Assembly (NCBI GenBank): GCA_910589375.1
Contig: CAJUTK010000003.1
Coordinates: 67,247-131,246 of the forward strand
Length of the DNA stretch: 64,000 nt
From: an uncultured Bacilli bacterium
Lineage (GTDB): Bacteria > Bacillota_I > Bacilli_A > RF39 > UBA660
Reading direction: 5' to 3'
Shown here: positions 1-7,660 of the stretch, one piece after another
How positions within the stretch are numbered: the first letter of the stretch is position 1
Layout of the letters: the number at the start of each line of letters is the position of its first letter
The notes under the pieces: generated by a model
Database searches by the model: none
The model's input: the letters and a program-made list of their open reading frames with translations, nothing else
What the model was told of the DNA's origin: nothing
Program-made: the position numbers and the translations under genes

Positions 1-1
1 T

Positions 2-337
2 GTGAAAGAATTTTTAAATACATTGGAATATCTTAGTACACTAAAAGGAGAATTATTTATTCCTTCTCATGTAGAAGCTACTAGAAATATTACTCCTTTA
101 ATAGAAATGAATAAAAAGAAAATAGAAGAAGTATTAGATGTTATCATGAATAGTTGTATGAAAAATACATTTGAAGAAATATTAAAGAATGTATTTGATT
201 ATTATCATTTAGTGATGAATACTAATCAATATGTATTAATTGGGAGTACTATCAAATCTTATTTATCTTATCTTTATGAAGAAGGTAAAATAAAGTATGA
301 GTTTGTTGATAATAAAATGTTATGGGAAAAGATATAA
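2..337 (+). CDS. MBL-fold metallohydrolase, C-terminal part (cut by window edge)
   Basis: The visible 111 residues look like the C-terminal part of a metallo-beta-lactamase-fold protein. The segment 'FIPSHVEATRNITPLIEMN' (residues about 19-37) carries a histidine in the position of the last metal ligand in this family, and a small winged-helix-like tail (about 58-111) follows, as in MBL proteins with a C-terminal helical domain. The metal-binding HxHxDH motif would lie upstream of the window, so the substrate cannot be judged. The frame is open to the left edge, so the GTG at position 2 is probably internal. Family call is inference. Confidence 0.6.
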   Translation: MKEFLNTLEYLSTLKGELFIPSHVEATRNITPLIEMNKKKIEEVLDVIMNSCMKNTFEEILKNVFDYYHLVMNTNQYVLIGSTIKSYLSYLYEEGKIKYEFVDNKMLWEKI

Positions 338-371
338 ATTACTATATCTTTTTTTGTTTTAGAGAATATGT

Positions 372-377
372 TATAAT
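372..377 (+). promoter_or_regulatory. Extended -10 promoter for the nuclease gene
   Basis: TATAAT preceded by TG plus one base (TGTTATAAT). It lies 20 bases before the ATG at 397, giving a very short leader whose ribosome site is AGGTGAT. This element argues against the longer in-frame start at 322, which overlaps the preceding gene. Confidence 0.6.
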
Positions 378-396
378 GATAAAAATAGGTGATGAT

Positions 397-1149
397 ATGG
401 CCAAGAAAAAAAGAAAAAAGAAAGAGCAAAGTACTCTTTTTTCCCTTCTTGTAATTCTTGTTTTAGTAATAGGATATTTTTATCAAAATAGAATGCAGGA
501 AGCGGGTGCCTCTTTAAAAAAAGATGACTCTTTTAAAGAGGTAGAAAAAATACCATCCTATTCGCTTAAGGAGATTCCATCTTATGATGGAAAGGATTAT
601 GTGGTACTAGATAATAATAAACCACATTTTAAAGAGGAAGATTATGCTAGTGAAGAATTTGAATATTATAGCGAATTAGATTCTCTAGGAAGAACCCAAG
701 TAGCATTTGCTAATATAGGAGTTAGCCTAATGCCAATAGAAAAAAGAGGAAGTATTGGTGGCGTTAAACCAAGTGGGTGGCATACTATTAAATATGATAT
801 AGTAGATGGAAAATACTTATATAATAGATGTCATTTAATTGGATATCAATTAACAGGAGAAAATGCTAATGAAAAGAATTTAATAACTTGTACAAGACAA
901 ATGAATACTAAGGGGATGCTTTCTTTTGAAAATAAAGTGGCAGATTATATAAAAGAAACGAATCATCATGTTCTTTATCGGGTAACACCTATCTATGAAA
1001 ATGATAATTTATTAGCTACTGGTGTTGAAATAGAAGCACAATCTATAGAAGATCATGAGATTAGCTTTCATGTATTTGTCTACAATGTCCAAGATGGTAT
1101 TTCTATAAATTATAAAACAGGGAAAAGTGAACTTCAAAAAGACTATTAA
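397..1149 (+). CDS. Secreted/membrane-anchored DNA/RNA non-specific endonuclease
   Basis: A 250-residue protein with a lysine-rich N-terminus and one transmembrane or signal segment (residues about 14-29), then a nuclease domain of the DNA/RNA non-specific endonuclease family (EndA/DNA-entry nuclease type). The catalytic region reads 'YNRCHLIGYQLTGEN', with His in the usual (D/N)R-x-H position, followed by 'NLITCTRQMN', whose Asn residues match the metal-binding helix of this ββα-metal family. It probably cleaves extracellular nucleic acid for nutrition or uptake. The start at 397 has AGGTGAT just upstream and a promoter at 372. The last codons lie inside a long perfect inverted repeat. Confidence 0.8.
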   Translation: MAKKKRKKKEQSTLFSLLVILVLVIGYFYQNRMQEAGASLKKDDSFKEVEKIPSYSLKEIPSYDGKDYVVLDNNKPHFKEEDYASEEFEYYSELDSLGRTQVAFANIGVSLMPIEKRGSIGGVKPSGWHTIKYDIVDGKYLYNRCHLIGYQLTGENANEKNLITCTRQMNTKGMLSFENKVADYIKETNHHVLYRVTPIYENDNLLATGVEIEAQSIEDHEISFHVFVYNVQDGISINYKTGKSELQKDY

Positions 1150-1171
1150 TAGTCTTTTTGAAGTTCACTTT
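1124..1171. terminator. Perfect 24-bp inverted repeat at the nuclease 3' end
   Basis: Two 24-base arms (1124-1147 and 1148-1171) are perfect reverse complements with no loop base. The stop codon TAA (1147-1149) sits at the centre. It probably acts as a terminator, but the T-run after it is short, so termination strength is uncertain. Confidence 0.55.
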
Positions 1172-1302
1172 AAAGTCACTTTGCAATATTATAATAATTT
1201 CTGTAAAATGTAGTATTTTATTTTCATCTAATTTACTATCAAAAAAGAGTAAAATAATAAGAAAAAATGTATATTTTATAAGCCATTTCAAGAAAATAGT
1301 GC

Positions 1303-1308
1303 TATAAT
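1303..1308 (+). promoter_or_regulatory. Extended -10 promoter of the dlt-like operon
   Basis: TGCTATAAT, an extended -10, about 41 bases before the ATG at 1349. No convincing -35 is seen. It is the only clear promoter-like element before the five-gene operon. Confidence 0.5.
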
Positions 1309-1348
1309 GATTTTGGAATAGCATGATTTTAGAAAAAGGAAGTGTATA

Positions 1349-2863
1349 ATGTATAACGTAATTGATTATTTAGAGAACACAGTTATGAATGATAAAGATA
1401 AAATAGCTGTTATTGAAGAGAATAAAAAAATTACGTATTTTGAATTGCAAAATAGTAGTAAAATGGTAGGCTCTTATTTTGCAAAGAAAAAAGTATTTAA
1501 TGAACCAATTCTTATTTTTATGGATAAAGGAATCGATACGTTAATTGCTTTTTTAGGCTCTGTTTATGCTGGCTGTTATTATTCTTTGATTAATCCAGAG
1601 TTACCAGAAACTAGAATTGAGCAAATAAAAAAAGTAACAGGCTCTAGATTTGTTATTACTGATTATGAACATTTAGAACTTGCTGATGATTACTTTAAAG
1701 ATATAGAAATTTTAAATATTGATACATTAAAAAGTAATGCTATAAATGAACAAGCTTTATTAGTGGCAAAATCTAAGCATATTGATTATGATCCGTTATA
1801 TGTAAATTTTACATCAGGTTCAACAGGAGTTCCTAAAGGAGTTGTAATATCTCACCGTTCAGTAATTGATTTTATTGATAAGTTTACAGAGATATTTCAC
1901 TTTGTTCCTGAAGATTACATTGCTAATCAAGCACCATTTGATTTTGATGTGTCTGTAAAAGATATTTATTCTGCACTTAGAGTGGGAGCAACCTTAGTAA
2001 TTGTACCTAAAAAGTATTTTTCAAATCCTTCTATGTTATTAGATTATTTGTGTGATAATCGGGTAACTACTATGACATGGGCAGTATCTGCATTATGTTT
2101 GATAACTACTTTTCATGGATTAGATTATAAAGTACCAAATAGTGTTAATAAAATTATTTTTAGTGGGGAAGTAATGCCTTTAAAACATTTAAAACAGTGG
2201 ATGGAACATTTGCCGAATACAACGTTTGTAAATATTTATGGCCCAACAGAAATTACTTGTAATTGTACTTATCATATTATCGATAGAAGTCGTGAATATG
2301 ATGACAAAATACCAATTGGTAAAGCATTTCCAAATGAAAGAGTTATTTTATTAGATGATGACAATAAAGAAGTTCATGAGCCTAATAAAGTAGGGGAATT
2401 ATGTGTTGCAGGAACTAGCTTAGCGCTCGGATATTATAATAATGAAGAACAGACAAATAGTCACTTTATGCAGAACCCTAATGTTAAAAATTATATAGAA
2501 TATATTTATCGTACTGGAGATTTAGCTTATTATAATGAAGCAGAAGAACTAGTTTTTAATGGAAGAAAAGATTTCCAAATCAAATATTTAGGTCATCGTA
2601 TTGAACTAGAAGAAATTGATAAAGCGATTATGGAATATGATGAAGTTATTAGAAGTTGTACTATTTTTGATGAAGAAAAATCTAAAGTATATGGTTTCTA
2701 TATTGGAGATATTTCAAAAAAAGATTTACATGCTAAATTAAAGAGTGTACTACCTGCTTATATGATACCTACTGTTCTAGTTCAAATGGAGGAGTTTCCA
2801 ATGACTAAGAATGGAAAGATAGATCGTAAGAAACTTATGGAATTAAAGGATGTGAAAAAATAA
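1349..2863 (+). CDS. DltA-like amino acid adenylating ligase (carrier-protein loading)
   Basis: A 504-residue ANL-superfamily adenylation protein, close to the length of DltA, D-alanine--[D-alanyl carrier protein] ligase. Core motifs are all present: A3 'FTSGSTGVPKGV', A5 'NIYGPTE', A7 'YRTGDLA', A8 'GRKDFQIKYLGHRIELEEID' and A10 'NGKIDRK' with the catalytic Lys. The 'FDFDVSVKDIY' segment keeps the Asp that in DltA contacts the substrate amine. From memory, DltA has Cys in 'F-C-G-E', linked to D-alanine preference; here that position is Ser272 ('FSGEVMP'). It should load an amino acid onto the carrier encoded at 4036. SD AGGAAG precedes the ATG. The stop overlaps the next start by one base, so the genes are translationally coupled. 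D-alanine as substrate is uncertain. Confidence 0.85.
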   Translation: MYNVIDYLENTVMNDKDKIAVIEENKKITYFELQNSSKMVGSYFAKKKVFNEPILIFMDKGIDTLIAFLGSVYAGCYYSLINPELPETRIEQIKKVTGSRFVITDYEHLELADDYFKDIEILNIDTLKSNAINEQALLVAKSKHIDYDPLYVNFTSGSTGVPKGVVISHRSVIDFIDKFTEIFHFVPEDYIANQAPFDFDVSVKDIYSALRVGATLVIVPKKYFSNPSMLLDYLCDNRVTTMTWAVSALCLITTFHGLDYKVPNSVNKIIFSGEVMPLKHLKQWMEHLPNTTFVNIYGPTEITCNCTYHIIDRSREYDDKIPIGKAFPNERVILLDDDNKEVHEPNKVGELCVAGTSLALGYYNNEEQTNSHFMQNPNVKNYIEYIYRTGDLAYYNEAEELVFNGRKDFQIKYLGHRIELEEIDKAIMEYDEVIRSCTIFDEEKSKVYGFYIGDISKKDLHAKLKSVLPAYMIPTVLVQMEEFPMTKNGKIDRKKLMELKDVKK

Positions 2864-4023
2864 TGGATTATGAGAAGTTAATAGAAGAACATGGAACACC
2901 AACATACCTTTATGACATAGAAACGCTTATCAATCGTGTCAATTACTTAAAAAGTAAATTTGATGACGGTATTCATATGGTCTATGCAGTTAAAGCGAAT
3001 ACTTTTATTGCAAAAGAATTAGAACAGGATGTCGATAGATATGAAATTTGTTCTCCAGGAGAATTTAGAATTTGCAATAATCTTTCTATTGATAGAAAGA
3101 AAATGGTAATATCTGGGGTATATAAAGATTATGAGACGATTAGTCACATGATTTCTAGCTATGATGATATTGGAAAATATACAGTAGAATCTGTCTCGCA
3201 ATATATGCTATTAAAAGAATTAACTAGTAAATATGAGAGAAATATTCACATTTTAATTCGTTTGACATCAGGAAATCAGTTTGGAGTAAACGAAGAGGAG
3301 TTTTTCTCTATCCTAAAAGATAATTGTGAATATATCACTGTAGATGGAATAGAATACTTCTCAGGTACTCAGAAACATTCTATTAAGAAAATTAATAGAG
3401 AAGTAGATTACTTAGTAGAGTTTTTAAATAGAGTAGAGGAGGAATTAGGGATTTCTTTACAAGAGGTAGAGTTTGGTCCAGGACTTCCTATTTTCTATTT
3501 TCAAGATGATGAATTTGATGAAGAAGAATTTTTAATGGAAATAAATTTAGCTTTACATAAATTAGAAGGAAAACACATTTCTTTAGAAATTGGAAGAAGT
3601 ATTGCTGCTAGTTGTGGTAGTTATTTAACAAAAGTAGTAGATATGAAAACAAATAAGAATGGTAATTTTACAATAGTAGATGGTGGAATTCATCAGTTAG
3701 TATACTATGGACAAACAATGGCTATGAGAGTTCCTTTCTTTGATGTATTGCCAAAGAGAAATGGTGAATTGCAAACTTATAATTTATATGGTTCGTTATG
3801 TACTATCAATGACATTTTAGTAAAGAATATTACAGTACCTAAATTAGAATTAGGAGATGTCTTTATATTCAAAAATGTTGGTGCATATTCTTCTACTGAA
3901 GGAATTTCTTTATTCCTAAGTAGAGATTTGCCAAAGGTATTAATTTGTAGTAGAGATAAAAAGATTAATGTTGTTAGGGATAGAATAAAAACAAGTGAAA
4001 TGAATTTCCCTAATTATGAATAG
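2863..4023 (+). CDS. LysA/ODC-fold (type III) PLP-dependent decarboxylase-like enzyme
   Basis: A 386-residue alanine-racemase-fold PLP enzyme of the diaminopimelate/ornithine decarboxylase family. The Schiff-base lysine is Lys44 in 'YAVKANTF'; the phosphate-binding 'LEIGRS' (Glu242, Arg245) is present. The C-terminal decarboxylase motif 'CESGD' reads 'CTIND' (Cys313, Asp317), so the catalytic Cys and Asp are kept but the substrate-contacting positions differ. The usual 'HFHIGSQ' appears as 'EYFSGTQ' (164-170), replacing the PLP-stacking His with Phe166. Its place between ligase and carrier suggests it acts on, or supplies, the amino acid moved by this operon. BtrK of butirosin synthesis, a LysA-family decarboxylase acting on a carrier-bound amino acid, is a precedent I recall. 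A racemase or free amino acid decarboxylase are alternatives. Confidence 0.8.
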   Translation: MDYEKLIEEHGTPTYLYDIETLINRVNYLKSKFDDGIHMVYAVKANTFIAKELEQDVDRYEICSPGEFRICNNLSIDRKKMVISGVYKDYETISHMISSYDDIGKYTVESVSQYMLLKELTSKYERNIHILIRLTSGNQFGVNEEEFFSILKDNCEYITVDGIEYFSGTQKHSIKKINREVDYLVEFLNRVEEELGISLQEVEFGPGLPIFYFQDDEFDEEEFLMEINLALHKLEGKHISLEIGRSIAASCGSYLTKVVDMKTNKNGNFTIVDGGIHQLVYYGQTMAMRVPFFDVLPKRNGELQTYNLYGSLCTINDILVKNITVPKLELGDVFIFKNVGAYSSTEGISLFLSRDLPKVLICSRDKKINVVRDRIKTSEMNFPNYE

Positions 4024-4035
4024 GAGTGTATTAAA

Positions 4036-4263
4036 ATGGAAAAATTAATTGAAATATTAGAAAATTTACAGCCAGATGTTGATTACTTAACTACAGAGGA
4101 TTTGATTGATGGAAGATATTTAGATTCTTTAACAATCTTATCTTTAGTTGCTGAAATAGAAGAAGAATTTGATGTAGAAATTCCTACTGTAGAAATTATT
4201 CCATCTAATTTTAATTCAGCTAAGAAAATTTATGAATTGATTGAGAGATTAAAGGAAGAATAG
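4036..4263 (+). CDS. DltC-like phosphopantetheinyl carrier protein
   Basis: A 75-residue acidic four-helix carrier protein. The 4'-phosphopantetheine attachment serine is Ser31 in 'YLDSLTIL', matching the DSL motif of acyl and peptidyl carriers. Its size and place in a ligase/MBOAT/SGNH operon fit DltC, the D-alanyl carrier. It would hold the amino acid as a thioester for the membrane acyltransferase. A good ribosome site (AGGAG) lies upstream. The phosphopantetheinyl transferase that would activate it (acpS) is convergent at the end of the operon. Confidence 0.85.
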   Translation: MEKLIEILENLQPDVDYLTTEDLIDGRYLDSLTILSLVAEIEEEFDVEIPTVEIIPSNFNSAKKIYELIERLKEE

Positions 4264-4272
4264 TGAATTATC

Positions 4273-5862
4273 ATGAATTATTTTGATCTTACCTATGCTT
4301 TTTTATTCTTACCAATTGTTATCATTATTTATAATATAATGCCAAAAAAGATTAGACCTGCTATTTTATTGTTAGCTAGTTTTCTTTTCTTTTTTATGAT
4401 TAGTAAGTTTCTTATTATCTTTTTACTACTATCCATTGTATCCATTTACATGGGTGCTAGAAAAATGGGAAGTTTAGATAAAAAGAAAAATGAACTATTA
4501 GAAGTAGCCTCAAAAGAAGATAAAAAGGAAATAAAAGATGCTTATAGAAAAAAGAAAAAATCAATATTGATTTTAGTAATATTATTCAATATTACTTTCT
4601 TATTTGTTTTTAAGTATTTAAAGTTCTTTACAGTAAATGCTAATTTTTTATTAGATTGTATGAAAGTTGGCTGGCGTTTTCAAATTCTCAAATTAATAGC
4701 GCCTATTGGAATATCGTTTTATACATTACAGGCTTTATCTTATGTAATAGATGTCTATAATGAGAAAATAGAAGCTGATAAAAACTTTTTAAGAGTTGCT
4801 CTTTTCTTATCCTTCTTTCCACAAATTATGGAAGGACCAATTGCTAGATATAGTGAAACTGCTAAGAGTTTATATGAAAGAGTTCGTGTGAATTATCATA
4901 ATCTATGTTTTGGTTATCAAAGAATTTTATATGGATTCTTTAAAAAATTTGTTATAGCAGATAGGCTAAATGTAGTGGTCGGAAAGGTATTTGAAAATTA
5001 TACATGCTATAGTGGTGCTGCTATTGCCTGTGCTATTATTGCTTATACGATTATGCTTTACATGGAATTTTCTGGAACAATGGATGTTGTAATTGGTACA
5101 GGAGAAATATTTAATGTTAAGCTTCCAGAGAACTTTAGACAGCCATTCTTTGCTAAAAATATATCTGAATTTTGGACAAGATGGCATATTAGTTTAGGTG
5201 CATGGTTTAAAGATTATATATTTTATCCTGTATCTTTATCTAAACCAATGAAAAAGTTAACAATAAAAGCGAGAAAGACTTTAGGAAATCATTTTGGACC
5301 ATTAATTAGTGGTGCAGTAGCTTTGTTTGCAGTTTGGTTTTTAAACGGATTATGGCATGGTGCTGGATGGACCTTTCTATTTTATGGATTATATCAATTT
5401 ACTTTAATATTAGGCGGAAATCTTTTAGAACCTTTTATTAAAACAGTTTGTATAAAGTTAAAAATTAATAGACAGAATTTAGTTTATAGAATTTTGCAAT
5501 CTGTAAAGATGACAATGTTCGTCTTTATTGGAGAATTATTTTTTAGAGCACCTACATTAGCTGTAGGGTTTGGTATGCTCAAAAGACTATTTACGAAGTT
5601 TCAGCTTTCTGCTATTACAAACGGTGAATTATTCTCTTTAGGAATGGATAAAAAGGATGTATTAATTGTATTTTTAGCGCTTGTCTTCATTTTTATAATA
5701 AGTCTATTACGTGAGAAAAAAATTAATATTAGAGAATCTATTAGTAAAAAGAATGTTTTTATTAGGTGGTTTATTTATTATGCATTTATTTTAGCTATTA
5801 TTATATTTGGAGCATATGGACCTGGATATATTCCAGTAGATCCAATTTATGCTGACTTCTAG
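4273..5862 (+). CDS. MBOAT-family O-acyltransferase (DltB/AlgI-like)
   Basis: A 529-residue polytopic membrane protein. Family marks are 'FFPQIMEGPIARYSE' and, in the core, 'WFLNGLWHGAGW', whose His362 is the invariant MBOAT catalytic histidine. MBOAT proteins move acyl or aminoacyl groups across or at the membrane onto extracellular acceptors; in the dlt system DltB takes D-alanine from DltC. At 529 residues it is longer than typical DltB (about 400) and looks closer to AlgI-type proteins, with a charged cytoplasmic loop at about residues 60-95. It probably transfers the carrier-bound group to a surface polymer with the SGNH protein downstream. Confidence 0.85.
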   Translation: MNYFDLTYAFLFLPIVIIIYNIMPKKIRPAILLLASFLFFFMISKFLIIFLLLSIVSIYMGARKMGSLDKKKNELLEVASKEDKKEIKDAYRKKKKSILILVILFNITFLFVFKYLKFFTVNANFLLDCMKVGWRFQILKLIAPIGISFYTLQALSYVIDVYNEKIEADKNFLRVALFLSFFPQIMEGPIARYSETAKSLYERVRVNYHNLCFGYQRILYGFFKKFVIADRLNVVVGKVFENYTCYSGAAIACAIIAYTIMLYMEFSGTMDVVIGTGEIFNVKLPENFRQPFFAKNISEFWTRWHISLGAWFKDYIFYPVSLSKPMKKLTIKARKTLGNHFGPLISGAVALFAVWFLNGLWHGAGWTFLFYGLYQFTLILGGNLLEPFIKTVCIKLKINRQNLVYRILQSVKMTMFVFIGELFFRAPTLAVGFGMLKRLFTKFQLSAITNGELFSLGMDKKDVLIVFLALVFIFIISLLREKKINIRESISKKNVFIRWFIYYAFILAIIIFGAYGPGYIPVDPIYADF

Positions 5863-5873
5863 GAGTGCGTATT

Positions 5874-6821
5874 ATGAAGAATTTTTTGAAGAGTATTTTA
5901 TTTTTAATAATTCTAGCTGTATTGGTAGAAGGAATTTCTTTTCTTTTTATTCCAGGGAATAATATAAAAAAATATGGTTTATATAAAGTATCTGCTTATG
6001 ATATCTTAGCTGAAGATACAGATACTATTGATGTAATAGCAGTAGGAGATAGTTTAATTTATAGTTCTTTATCTCCAATGGTAATATGGAATCAACTTGG
6101 ATACACTGTTTTTGACTGTGCAGAACCAGCGCAGATTATTCCAGATACATTGGACTATTTAAAGGTAGCTATAGAAAGTCAGCACCCTAAAATAATTTTA
6201 ATGGAAGCTAATGTTTTATTTAGAGATCCTAGTAAGAAAAAAACAGAAACAATTATTACAAAAAGAATTAAAAATAGGATACCTATTATTAAATATCATG
6301 ATAATTGGAAAAAATATATTTCTTATGGAAGTAAGAAAAATTGGATTAATTATTATAAAGGGTATAAGTTTATAACTAAAGTGAAACCTTCTAAGCCTAA
6401 AAAATATATGAGCGGTTCTAAAAAGTCAAGAGAAATACCTAAAGGGAATATAGAGTATTTTGAACAGATTTTGGAATTATGTAAAGAAAACAATACAAAA
6501 CTTGTTCTTGTTAGTTTTCCAACACAATTAACTTGGAGTTCTAAAAAGCATAATGCGATACAGCAGTTATCAGAAAAGTATGAACTAGAGTTTGTTGACT
6601 TAAATTTAGTAGACTTAGGTATCAATTGGGAGACGGATACTAAGGATAGTGGTGGACACTTAAATTATTTAGGCGCTAAAAAGGTTTCAGAATATATAGG
6701 AACTTATTTACAAAATACGAATTTGTTACAAGACCATAGAGATGAAAAAAAATATGCTTCATGGCATAAAGCATATCAAATGTATTTGAAAAAATATCAA
6801 AAAACTTTAAATAAGAATTGA
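5874..6821 (+). CDS. SGNH-type, DltD-like membrane-anchored partner of MBOAT
   Basis: A 315-residue protein with an N-terminal membrane anchor (about residues 4-22) and an extracellular SGNH-hydrolase-like domain. The nucleophile is Ser60 in 'VGDSLIYSS', and the C-terminal acid/His pair is Asp258 and His262 in 'DSGGHLNYLG', spaced one residue wider than the usual DxxH. DltD and AlgX/AlgJ-type proteins play this role beside an MBOAT, accepting or transferring the acyl group outside the cell. The ATG at 5874 has AGGAG 7 bases upstream; the in-frame GTG at 5865 overlaps that site and is less likely. The 3' end overlaps acpS on the other strand by 15 bases. Confidence 0.75.
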   Translation: MKNFLKSILFLIILAVLVEGISFLFIPGNNIKKYGLYKVSAYDILAEDTDTIDVIAVGDSLIYSSLSPMVIWNQLGYTVFDCAEPAQIIPDTLDYLKVAIESQHPKIILMEANVLFRDPSKKKTETIITKRIKNRIPIIKYHDNWKKYISYGSKKNWINYYKGYKFITKVKPSKPKKYMSGSKKSREIPKGNIEYFEQILELCKENNTKLVLVSFPTQLTWSSKKHNAIQQLSEKYELEFVDLNLVDLGINWETDTKDSGGHLNYLGAKKVSEYIGTYLQNTNLLQDHRDEKKYASWHKAYQMYLKKYQKTLNKN

Positions 6822-7163
6822 TACTACAGCAATCGCATAATCCCCATCATGAGAGATAGATAAAGAAAGATTTTCAATTGGAAAGTCTTTTTTTATTTGA
6901 TTGTGAAGAAGAATATAGGGCGCATTATTTTGATTATGTAAGATTTCTATATCAGTCATTTTATAATTTTGAATACCCTGTTTGAGAGCTTTTAAACAAG
7001 CTTCTTTAGCAGCAAATATTCCAGCAATAGTAGAAACATTAAAATTGCTCTTTTCTATATAATTTAATTCTTCTTTTGTAAAAATAGAATTCATAAATTT
7101 TTCTTTTCTCATTAAATCTTGAAATCTATGAATATTTATCATGTCTATTCCATTTGAAATCAT
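6807..7163 (-). CDS. acpS: Holo-[acyl carrier protein] synthase
   Basis: A 118-residue protein with the AcpS marks: N-terminal 'GIDMINIHRF' containing the Mg-binding Asp, and 'IFAAKEACLKAL' containing the catalytic/Mg-binding Glu and Lys, then 'LSISHDGDYAIA'. AcpS moves 4'-phosphopantetheine from CoA to the conserved Ser of carrier proteins. Its convergent 15-base overlap with the SGNH gene places it next to a carrier-protein operon, so it may serve both fatty acid ACP and the carrier at 4036. SD is GGTGAT. Length is typical for the family. Confidence 0.92.
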   Translation of the reverse strand: MISNGIDMINIHRFQDLMRKEKFMNSIFTKEELNYIEKSNFNVSTIAGIFAAKEACLKALKQGIQNYKMTDIEILHNQNNAPYILLHNQIKKDFPIENLSLSISHDGDYAIAVVSILI

Positions 7164-7253
7164 AACATCACCAAAGATATTATATCATATTTCGTTTGAC
7201 CAAAGGAGAAGAAATCGGTATTATAATAGCATTTGTTAGGGGGATATAGAAAT

Positions 7254-7576
7254 GTCAAAGGTAAGAGTTGAGTACCTATGTACAAATGTAGAGATAAAGT
7301 TGCTAAACGATGCTAAATTTATGCATGTAGTAGAGATCATGAGGTTGTAAATTTCTCATTTGAAGAATATTTATTTAGGCTTCGTATGGGAAAAAATAAA
7401 TATGTTGATAACATGGATGGAGATATTACTTTAATCAATTAAGATCAGTATAGGAGATTATTAGAGAAGTTGCTGATGGTCAGTGGGGAGAATGAGACGA
7501 TATGATAGAGAGTTTATGCGTTGTTGGATATCGTTATGAGAATATAAAAGGATTTGTAGAGGAGTTAAAACAGTAA
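7254..7576 (+). pseudogene. Degenerate coding remnant, unrecognised
   Basis: A stretch with a ribosome site (AGGGGGAT) and ATG at 7254, but only broken reading frames. Fragments such as 'VVNFSFEEYLFRL', 'NKYVDNMDGDIT' and the tail 'GYRYENIKGFVEELKQ' ending at 7576 look like protein and lie in different frames separated by stops. I do not recognise the family. Together with its flanks it fills the gap between acpS and the DMT transporter (7164-7660). Confidence 0.45.
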
Positions 7577-7639
7577 GAGGGGCTAATCAATATAAATAGA
7601 AGATATCTTTTTTTAATTGCATTTCTAAATAACTCATTA

Positions 7640-7657
7640 TATAATGAATATGGTGAT
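7640..7657 (+). promoter_or_regulatory. -10 element and GGTGAT ribosome site with minimal leader
   Basis: TATAAT (7640-7645) is followed within 12 bases by GGTGAT (7652-7657) and then the ATG at 7661, so the predicted leader is about 10 bases long. Confidence 0.45.
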
Positions 7658-7660
7658 AAT

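Noticed and set aside
1103..1324. Minus-strand ORF of 73 residues
   Set aside because: No ribosome site, low-complexity hydrophobic sequence, and it overlaps the palindrome and promoter of the dlt-like operon; similar shadow ORFs elsewhere were left out for the same reasons.
1349..2863. Naming the ligase dltA
   Set aside because: Overall similarity is strong, but the embedded PLP enzyme and Ser in place of the substrate-selecting Cys make D-alanine specificity unsafe, so no symbol was given.
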